From Symbiodinium natans (lineage: Eukaryota; Sar; Dinophyceae; Suessiales; Symbiodiniaceae), in the NCBI GenBank assembly GCA_905221605.1, contig CAJNDS010001002.1:180337-242336 (forward strand): DNA of 62,000 nucleotides. Reading direction: 5' to 3'. Both the position numbers and the translations under genes were made by a program. A model generated the notes under the pieces. That model was not told the origin of the DNA, made no database searches, and saw nothing but the letters and a program-made list of their open reading frames with translations. Each line of letters begins with the position of its first letter. Position 1 is the first letter of the stretch. Positions 28,595-38,100 of the stretch are shown here, one piece after another.

Positions 28595-28625
<31 letters not shown>

Positions 28626-28651
28626 TGTATGTATGTATGTATGTATGTATG

Positions 28652-28710
<59 letters not shown>
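28593..28710 (+). repeat. (ATGT)n then (ATATGT)n microsatellite at the insertion site
   Basis: About 60 bp of TATG units followed by about 55 bp of TATATG units end exactly at the 5' LTR. Similar TATATG sequence resumes after the 3' LTR, so the element split this tract. Confidence 0.95.
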
Positions 28711-29004
28711 TGTGAGCAGGTCAAAGCATGCATGGAGTGCTTGCTTGGTGCTAGTGCAGCTTGTAGTTTTCCCTTGCATGTGTAGTTTTGCAATTCGTAA
28801 CGATGCCAATATTTTGGCTCAAGTACCGAGCTTGTGCCTTTGAGCACGGTAGTTTCGTACAGTAGCTCTTAGGTTGCTGTGCGGTCCGACCGGACGCACT
28901 CAGGCGTAGCTGCACAAGTGCTTGAACTCGCGAAGTCGTAAAACAGCGTGACCGGGCTGTGATTGCATTGGCTTAGTGCAAGTCCAGTGCTGGTCGACTT
29001 CACA
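28711..29004 (+). repeat. 5' LTR (294 bp)
   Basis: It is identical to the 3' LTR except at its 7th base (C here, T in the 3' copy), by direct reading of both. It has TG...CA ends. Two TAGTTTT boxes (TTTT at 28767-28770 and 28786-28789) lie about 40 and 22 bases upstream of a spliced-leader-like 13-mer at 28811-28823. Dinoflagellate promoters are reported to use TTTT rather than TATA boxes, so these are candidate promoter elements (inference). Confidence 0.95.
28811..28823 (+). promoter_or_regulatory. Spliced-leader-like 13-mer in 5' LTR
   Basis: ATTTTGGCTCAAG is identical to the last 13 bases of the 22-nt dinoflagellate spliced leader (known sequence ending CCATTTTGGCTCAAG). Three bases upstream of it the LTR reads GCCAAT, so GCC also matches if a 3-base insertion is allowed. 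It may mark the U3/R boundary where a trans-spliced mRNA end was copied into the LTR (inference). Confidence 0.7.
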
Positions 29005-29006
29005 AT

Positions 29007-29024
29007 TGGGGGCTGTTCTGGGAA
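29007..29024 (+). other. Candidate primer binding site
   Basis: Two bases after the 5' LTR the sequence begins TGGGGGCTGTTCTGGG. TGG at this position is complementary to the CCA end of a tRNA. I could not match the rest to a specific tRNA, so the primer is unknown. Confidence 0.4.
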
Positions 29025-29081
29025 GCGTACAGCTCTTGTGCCTACGGCCCGAGTGGGCAAGCATTGCTTTGCTTGTCTGTC

Positions 29082-29102
29082 GCGGTCCGTGACCTGGACG
29101 CG
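29082..29102 (+). repeat. 21-nt dyad motif, copy 1 (5' leader)
   Basis: GCGG + TCCGTGACCTGGAC + GCG. Position 5 is T and position 17 is A. Upstream of the ORF1 ATG. Confidence 0.8.
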
Positions 29103-29108
29103 TGGACT

Positions 29109-29192
29109 GTGTGCCACGCTTGCGGCCTGTTAACCAAGGCGCGGCGCTTCGTGTGCCACGCCTGCGGCCTGCTAACCAAGGCGCGGCGATGT
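29109..29192 (+). repeat. 42-bp tandem duplication spanning the ORF1 start
   Basis: Two copies (29109-29150 and 29151-29192) beginning GTGTGCCACGC are nearly identical. The second copy ends in the ATG proposed as the ORF1 start. In another frame they encode a doubled CHACG knuckle, which is probably incidental. Confidence 0.8.
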
Positions 29193-32100
29193 CCGCAGAG
29201 GTTGCAGGTCAGGCCGAGGGCGTCACCCTCCTCGAAGCGATCGAGGGTGGAGACGTTCCCTATCCCGAGCGGATGAGCTACGTCGCTTGGCTTAAGTGGC
29301 GTAGGGAGACTGGCAGCCGTCCGTTGTCCAAGCGGGATGGGATCAGTACTACGCCAGAGCAAGAGGCGGCTCTCTGGCGGAAGGTCATGAAGTTCCTCCA
29401 TGACGCCGAAGACGAGGACGAGGATGAGGAGGAAGAAGAAGAGGACTCCGAGCTAGTCCCTGAGGCCTCGGGCGCTGGAGGCGACAGTCCGCCGCGGGTG
29501 GACGTCAGCGCCGCGGCTAGGGAGCTGGCCATGGTCCCTACCGGTGCTGCCTACGTCCCTGCTACGGCACCAGGGTCCCGCCCGGCGGGACCGTCCGGTC
29601 CGCCGTCGACAGCAGGTTCGGTGCCAGGCACCGCAGAGGGCTTGCAGGCGGAGCTGCGCGCGAATTTCCGTCCAGACCAAGAACCGGTCGCGGACTACTT
29701 GACGCGCGTTTCGCGGATTGTCCTCGCGCTGAAAGCGCATGGAGTCACGGTGAGCTCCCGTGACCTTGACGCCTTAAGCACCAAAGCCACCCTCCTCGCG
29801 GATGAGTTCTCCAAGATAGGCGGAGACTGGCATCCGACAAAGATGGTCCGTCGGCTACGGACCAGATTCTCGGTCGCGGCTTTGCGCGGTGGCGAGGACC
29901 CCGAAGACGCAGAGGAGATTCAGCGTGAAATCCAATGCATCGGGGAGCTTATCCTCGCGCTAGGGGGAAAAGAAAGCTCGAGCCAAGAGAAGGTTTGGAG
30001 CTCCCCGTCCGATGTGCCAGTTGAAGCCGTGGGGCCGCGTTCCCCAGGGCTCCCACAGCCTGCGACTGCAAGTGGGTTGGGGGTAGGTTTGGACCGTGGA
30101 GGTTTGCACACTGCCGAGGTTGCAGGTGGTCCTTCCGCGGCCCGTGACCTGGGCGCGACGGACGGCGATTCCCCTTTGCGTGCGAAGCTTGCGGCGCTGG
30201 AGATGGAGATAGAAGCCCTGAAGCGAGGTTCAGACGGCGGAGGTTCGCAGACCGGGTCCCAAAACCCGGCGGGCGATTTCGCCGCCGCACTCGCCGCCCA
30301 AACTGAAGCGCTGAAAGAAGCGTTAGCGCAGAGGGGCGGGCAAAGCTCCATAACGACGGTCAAAACTGACCTCACGTGGCCGACGCTGACCGACGACAAG
30401 TCGGACGCGCGAGACGTTGTCCTGTTCTACGAGGAGTTCGAGGACGTCTGCACGCTCGCCAACAACTGTCGCGGTATGAGTGCGCGCGAAAAGCTGCTAG
30501 CGCTACGCGGGCGCTGCCGCGGCTCGCGCATGAAGACGTACACGAACGCCTACCGCGCAGCGTGGAAGTCGGGAGAGGTTCTCTCCGACCCACAGGCGGT
30601 GTACGACCGCATCAAGAACAAGCACTTGATGTTCGGGGAATCGCGGGAGGAAAGAGAAGTCCGCGTGGATGGTGAGCATGCCTCCCTCGCTAAGGGCAAG
30701 CTCACAGGCCACCAATTCGAGCCTTTGTTTGAGGCATCGATCGCGGACCTTGAGGCGGTGGGTCTTGGGAAGACCCCACGAGAGTTGTATCTCTCGTACC
30801 TCCGCAAGATGCCCCCGTATCTCCAAAAGGAGATACGTAACGACAAGCGGTTGTGGCCCGGCGATCCCAAGGACGGCGGGCTGAGAGGGCCGCAGACTTG
30901 GGAGGAGAGCCACAAGGTCGTCTTGGAGTACGAACAGAGGGAAGCAGCTCACCGGGCTGTTTCCCACTCTGTGTACTCCACGACCGGCTCTCCAAGCGCG
31001 GACCCGTCGGTCGCGCTAGCCGAGGCTCAGAAGGAGATTAAGAGCCTCAAGGCCGCCGCTAAGGCTGCTGCGAAAGGAGCAGCTGCCGCGGCCAAGGCTG
31101 GCGCGGATCAGACGTTTGCCGCTGCGTCGAAGGGAGCTGGCAAAGGAGCGGACAAGAAGATCTGCTTCCACTTTCGCGACCACGGGAATTGCCCGAAAGG
31201 GGATGCCTGCCCGTACAGCCACGACAAGGAGCTTCGCAGAAAAGCTCTCGCGGCCAAGAAGGGTGACCAAACCTTTGCCACGGCGAAAGGCAAGGGCAAG
31301 GGGAAGGGAGGTGGCAAGGCAAAGGCCAACGCAAAGCCTAAGGCTGCGGCCAAAGGCGCGGCAAAGCCACCAGGCACTGTTTGCCCCTTTTTCTCCAAGA
31401 ATGGGTCGTGCAAGAAGGGAGCCAGCTGCGACATGGTCCACAACCTGACGACCTCAGGAGGGACGCCGGCCTTGCCTGCCAACTGGGCCCCGCCCTCCGG
31501 TGCTTCCATGTCCAACCCCTTTGCCGCGTTCAGTGTCCAGATAGGCAGCTCAGGCGTCCAGGCGGGCGTCTCAGGAGCCGCAGGACGCGCCGCGGTGCAG
31601 CAGCACGCGCTTCCGTTGAGCAAGGGTGGGCGGGACAAGTTCGCCACCCTGGACGATCTGCCGAAGGACTGGTGGAGCCTGGCAGACAACGAGCCAGGAG
31701 GCTACCAGTACAGAACAGTAGTCCAGGTGCTCGACCGTAAGGTCGAGTGCATGCTCGACGGATGCGCCGGCGCAAACCACGTGACAGAGGAACTCGTGGT
31801 GGGCATGATGAACCGGGCAGCAGAGCTGGGGATCGGCACAGAAGATCCCGGCTTCCCGGTCGTGAGACTCGAAAAGTGGGTCCACCCCGAATACGTGCAT
31901 GGCATTGCTTCGGGAGCCCCCGTTCCTCTGAAGGGGGCAGCAGTCTTGCGCGTTACGCTGCTGGAAGGCAGGACGGCGGACGACTGTCGCCCCAACACTG
32001 AAATTTTCGTGCGATGCAAAATCGCAGCCAGGGGGACGTCCGATTGGCACGGACTGATCCTCGGCGGCAGAGCGTTGGACTGCGCCGGAAGGATGGGCCT

Positions 32101-35100
32101 GGGTTTCAGGCCGGGTCCCGACTTTCACGTCCTCGACACGCTGGGAATCAGGATGCCCAGATGTGAGGATCACAGCAAGACCCGGAAGGACAGGGCCTAC
32201 GCCTTTGAAGCGCGGTTGTCGAGCCTGGACGACGCGTCATGCACCGAGCCTGGGGGCGGAAGTCGGGAGCTCCTCCGCTACGACGGGGAAGAGCCGCTCG
32301 AGCTCTCGCCAGGCGACGGGGTGCTGGTGCCAGTCGTGCGGGAGTCAGGAGTCTCCGCAGAGGGATCCCTGTCCGAGGTAGTGCTTCCGGTTGAGTGCGG
32401 GGTTGAGGCTGTGCCAGGCCTTTGGCCCACAGGAGAGGGTAAAGGGTTTGTGTTGCTTGCAGCCCAAGAGTGTGATCACTCTCTCCAGCCGGGCGAGGTT
32501 GTTGCGGAAGTGCGTTCCGGCCTCGTTAGCACTGCGGCCTGTGGTTGTGGCGCGGTTGAGACGGTGTTCGAGTCGGAGCCGTCTCCGCAGGCATGTGCGG
32601 ATTGTGGGGTCGCCGTTGCCTCGGTTGACCACGACCCGTGCTTTGCTTGCGGGTCCGCGTCCAGGGCCGCGGCAAGAAGCTTCCAAGGTTGTTCCTCGTG
32701 TGCGCGGTCCTTTGGGCGGCTGCGTACCGGCGCCAGGATCGGTGTGCTGTCGGTCCTTGCTGCGGTGACTGTTCTCGCTTCGGTGTGGGGCGGGAGCGGC
32801 CCGGTTGGGCGCCCTGTTGAGGAGCCTGGAGTGCTTACTTGCTTGAACCACCTTCCAAGCGCCGACAGCTGGTGGGAGGCGCCGGGTGGTTACGCGTCTG
32901 TGTGGGGTAGGCGCCCTGCGCAGAAGGACCTTGGGACCCTGGCGGTCGAGAAGGCGCCTTACGAAACGTGCTTGCTTCAGCGCGCAGGTGAGGCGTGGCG
33001 TCTTTGGGACACGAGGGATTTGCGGGTGGCGGAAAGCGTTGCGTGCAGCGATGAGGTTCCCGTCACCGAACGCCTCGCGGTCTTTAGGACGCGCAAGGGG
33101 CCACGCTGGGCTGGCTGGCGTGAGGGATCGGCCACGGCTGGAAGAGGCGCAAGCGACGCTGTGCGCCCAGCAGACGCGGTCGACACGGCGCGCTGCCCGA
33201 GCTATCATATCGTGGAGAGCTGGGATATCGACAAGATGATCGAAGAGCCTCCAACGGACTACTATTATGAGAAGCTCGCGGCAGATATGCGCGCCCGGCA
33301 CCCTAAGGCGTGCCCGCACCTCCTCGACCACCTCGTTTCCTTAGAGGGTTTCCTAGACAAGTCAATCTTGTTTGGGTTCTCCTTTGGAATCAGCAAGGCC
33401 GAAGTTTGTGTCTCCAAAGGCAAGCTCCTGGGACACAACATTGGGCGGGACGGGAGTTCGCCTGACGAAGAGCGTTGTCAGGCGGTGATTGACTTTCCCC
33501 CGCTCTGGGAGAAGCTTCACATTCAGCAATTTTTGGGTTGCGCAAACTGGTTGCGCGGCTACCTGCCTGTTGAGTATGGGCACGCAGCCAAGATTTTAGG
33601 GCAGTGGCAGAAGCCAGGCGCCGTCTTTCCTGAAGGCGGGCTGGGCTCAGCCGCCACCGAGGGTTGCAAAGCCTTTAAAGCGATTAAGCGCATGATGCAG
33701 AACCGCATCAATTTGGCTACCTTCGATGAGGCCTCTGCTGCGGATGGGTCGTGTCCCCTTGAGCAGATCGCGGATGCGTCGGGCATCGCGGTAGGGGGCA
33801 GCGTCGTGCAGATGACGCGTGACTTGAGTCAGCTCAAAGTGCTTATGACGCACTCAAAGAGCTTGACCCCCGCGCAGCAGAACTGGCCGCCCTTGATACA
33901 GGAGGCGTTTGCCCAGCTCGAGGTAAAGCGGGCGACACGCCGCATGTTTGGCTCTATTCGGACTCTGTGTTGGACAGATCATGCCAACCTTACCCGAGCG
34001 CAAACGTCGGACATCGGAATGGATCCGAAACTCGTCCGGTGGGTTGCGGAAATCCTAATGGATGGGTCCGAAATAAGGAGCCTTAGCGGTCGCTCAGCGA
34101 CGCTGGGTGACAGTTTTAGCCGCAATCCCAAGGATCGGGATGCGCTCCTTGCGGCGAGGACGAAAGATCTCGAGGGCCTTTCGGGCCAACTCCGAGGTTT
34201 CGACCTGGACCAGTACCTCGGAGAGGGTACTGAGGGTGACGGACCCGTGCCCTGGGCGGTCGGCAACGACGCCGTCCCAGAGCCTGCGGGCCGTGTCCAG
34301 GCCGCGGCTGTGCCGATGTGCGTCGTCGCAGCCCTTCCGGTGCGCGTCATGGTTGTCTTTGACTACGCGCGTTGGAAAGAGCAGGACGCAGAGCTGACTG
34401 AGATCAGGCGCGTCTTCCAAGCGAGCCTCCCTGGAGTTTCTGTGGCTGTCAGGGGTTGTTGGGGTCCGTTTGAGGATACCGACGGGCTTGCCTCGCATTT
34501 CGATTGCGGGGCCGGCAGGCTCGCAGGGACCAAGAAGATCAAGCGGATCAGGGTCGACTTGCTTACTTCGTGTGCCAAGGTTCTTAGGGAAGCTTCGGGG
34601 TTTCGCCCGCAATTCCTCGTAGGACTTGGGCAAGGCGGGCTTGTCACAGCCGTCCTTAGGTGGCCTTTGGTTGTTGAGCTCACGCTCCAAGCAAGGAACC
34701 TGCAGCGCAAAGAAGCAAGGGCTGTAGGAGAGGCTTGGGCAGGCATCAAGGCTATCTGGGCGGTGCGGCCACGCCTTTGGCGCACGCAGCAAGGCCACTT
34801 GGAAGTGGCCGAGGCTTGTCCGGAACTCAAGAAGGATTTTCCGGAGCCTCCCCTGCGAGGTTTTGGGATCGTAGGGAAGCAGGCATTGGGGGCGGAAGTT
34901 CTGCGGTCCTTGAGGCTGGACGCGGTTCGTTCCATCGATGATGCCAGCATTAGAGGAATGCTGGACGAACCGTCACGACCCCTCTGGGACCATGAGGGTC
35001 TGTGCATCTGCGGCAAGCGGACCTACCTGTTTTCTCGCTGCCCCGCCTGCATAGAGAAAGAGGCAGTCGATACCTCGGTGGAGATAGCCGAGCGGGAGGA

Positions 35101-38100
35101 GCCCGAACCTCCGCTTGAGGGCGACCTTGAGGCCCATGAGGTGGGCCTAGAGGTCAACTCCGTCCTTGCAACTTTGGATAGGACAGGAGGTTTAGTTAGG
35201 GTTAGGTCCTCAACCATCCAGCAATGGGCGGTAGGGTTCAGGACTACGCCCAAAGATGCTCCAGTTCCCACAGCATATGGCATGCTGAGTGGGAAGATAT
35301 GGAAGAAGAGCCATTCCATGAAGCTCAGCCTCGGCTCCCAGCACAAGGATCTTTCCAAGTGGGGCGATGTGAAGCCTTACTGGACCACATGGGTGGTTCG
35401 AGAAGATGGTGCTGTGGTGGCGGGGCACAACTGCTCGCCCCTGAATGTGGTTCAGGGCGACATCGTCGTGCATTGGTCGTCAGTGGTGAACTGGCACGGC
35501 CACAGACATGTCGTGAATGAGCAGTGTGAAGTGCTCTGGAGGTCTAAGGGCAAGGAGGTTGCCTTAGACCCCTCCTTCGGCAAGCTGATAGCCCTTGTGG
35601 GTAGGGTTACTCAGGTCATTGGCTGGCGGGCAACCGGAGAAGCCTCGGATCCCCGCAGTTCTACCCGGCAGGCGTCAAGGGTCCTTGCTCAATTCTCTTC
35701 GTCCAATGAGGGCGTAGAAGGGCATTGGACCGCGGGCGCTATCAGTCGCGGAAAGAATGCCAATGAGTGCAAGCTGAAGGGTAGAGTTTTGGCGTTTTTG
35801 GGTGAGGAGCACAAGGGCCCTGCAGTGGTTCTAGAGCTCGTCAGCCATAGCCCCATCCTGTGCATTTGGGACCATTCCTCAACCAAGGTCAAGGTCGAGT
35901 TTAAGGGCGGTGTTCCGTCTTTGAGCCTGATCGCGGAGGAGGACGAAAATCGTCGTGAGCAGCTTGCGGTCGAGGCAAGGGACGCGGCGAACATTTCGGA
36001 GTTCCGAGTCACGGGATCCCTTCGTACGGCGTGGTACGAGGGCCAGCGGCGCGATCCCTCATTGGCGGGCTCGATTCGCAAGCCAGAGCCGCCGATGGTG
36101 ATCTCCGGAGACGGGTTGCTCGAGCGCGAGGTGACCCTCAGGACGGGTCAAACCGTCGTTGTCCCAGTGGTTCCCAACGGGGCTGCGGGCGCGAATGGAG
36201 TGACCTGGCGCCGCGCTTGCTACAATTCAGTCCACTGTGGAGTCCTTGGGGCCCATAGGTCCGCTGAGGTTACCATCAAGCTGCTAGAGAGGGCAGTCTG
36301 GTGGCCCGACTTAGAGAAAGATGTGCGGACCTGGGTCGCCAAATGTCTCGCTTGCATTAAGGGCCGCTCTCGACCGACGAAGGTCGAGGCTCGTGCGGTC
36401 AAATGTGGCGCCGAGACATGCTGGCAGGAAGTCAGCGTGGACTGTGAAGGTCCGAACCGAGAGGACAGGGAAGGGCATAGGTACTCGCTTACGTACTTCG
36501 ATTGCCTCAGTCATGCTGTCCTCCTCGAGCCGATGAGGTCTCTGACTCATGCTGAAGTCAGGAGGGCGTTCGTGCGCTGTGTGCTTCGCAGCAGGACGAT
36601 CCCGAGCCTCATCAGGTCGGATAGAGGGCCAGAGTTCAAGAATGCGCTCATGGCAGAACTCAGCGCTATGCTTGGGACCGAGTGGCGGTTCAGCGCGCCC
36701 TTGCGGCCTTGTGAGTTGGGCGCAAACGAGCGAGTCCACCAAGAAGTTCAAAAGGTGCTGGGGGCGGTCGTCAGGCAAGTCGGCGCCTCCCTTTCCGAAG
36801 CTTGGTCGGATTGGCTCGTGGTGGCGGAGTACGTCATAGATAACACTCCGGGACCCCACGGGTATACCCCGAGGGACCTAGAGCGGAGCTGGTCGCTCGC
36901 TCTACCACTTGAAAAGGACGTCCTGCGAGACGCCTTGCAGTTTGAACCCATCTCTGATTGGGCTCGGAGCCAGTTTAAGCAGTTCTCGGAACTAGCTGCT
37001 GCGGTCCGAGAGCACTGGACGCGGTCTTCAGAAGCGCGGGCGAAACTTGCAAATCGCCATAGGCGCACTGTGGACCTTAAGCCAGGCGACCGAGTGGTCT
37101 GGAACGCTCCGAGGGCCCGTTCAGAGGGGGCGGGGCGTGTGCCTTGGAAACCGGGTCTGACCGGCCCCTGGCGCGTGTTGGAAGTCAAGGGCCACAGGCT
37201 CACCTTGGAGCCCGTGTCGATGGAGTCGGGGGGTACTTCTTCCGCCCGGCGCGGCCCGATGGAGGCGCACGCAGAAGACTGCATTCTTGTTCCTGCGGAT
37301 GCAGATGGCGCGGAATCCCGCGAGCCGGTCGTCTTTGAAGACGATGAAACCGGCGGGGACGGCTCGTCTCGCCCCAGCTTAGGGCAACAGGTTCAAGGCG
37401 ACGCCAAGCAGGTGGAGTTCACGCTGACCAGGCGCGGGAGGGACTTCGTCCTCCGCCTTGGCGACCGCATTGCCTATCGGGGCGTAGGTGGAGGCCCTAA
37501 GGTGTGCAGGTTAGGACGGGTCACGCAGGTAGATGCTGCCCGTGCGCAGGTCGGCGTGCACCGCTATCTCCCCGACGCCAGCGGGGTTCGCGTCAAATGG
37601 CGGCTTGCATACATCGCCGAGGACGGTGCGCTCACGCTTTCAGAGGGGACTCGTCCGGCCCACGAAGCGGTTTCCGTCAGGGAGATCATTTCCAAGATCG
37701 ACCTGAACCGCGACGGCGTGCTTGCTGCAGCCTCGGCCAGAAAGTTGGACAAGGGAGCGTATTCGTTGCAGGACAGGACGCTCGAGCGAGCGTCTCGCGC
37801 CGGCTCGAGTGTGCTCTCGATCCAAGAGGCCCTCGCGGACCTCTTGGTCGCGGAACCCCGCGTGTTGCAGCCTAGGGCTTCCCCAGAGTCGGGTGCTGTC
37901 GAGAGTTGGTTCCGGCGGTATTTCCTTGGAGGGGTTGCCGATGTCTTAGAGGTTGCTTGGGGTGACGCGGTCGTTTCCGACGCGGCTAGGAGGCACGGGT
38001 ACAGGGTTGTTCCCGCTTTTGTGCAAGGCAAGCAGGCCTACGGGATCACCTGGAACCTGGCCGCAGAAGAGCACTTAGAGGCCATTAGCGGCGCTGTTCT

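Noticed and set aside
29064-29276. Alternative frame with doubled CHACG knuckles in the leader
   Set aside because: It follows from the 42-bp duplication and overlaps the well-supported ORF1 start.
37420-37700. Possible BAH/Tudor-like chromatin reader in ORF1 (VRVKWRLAYI)
   Set aside because: Only a few residues resemble the fold; too weak to call.
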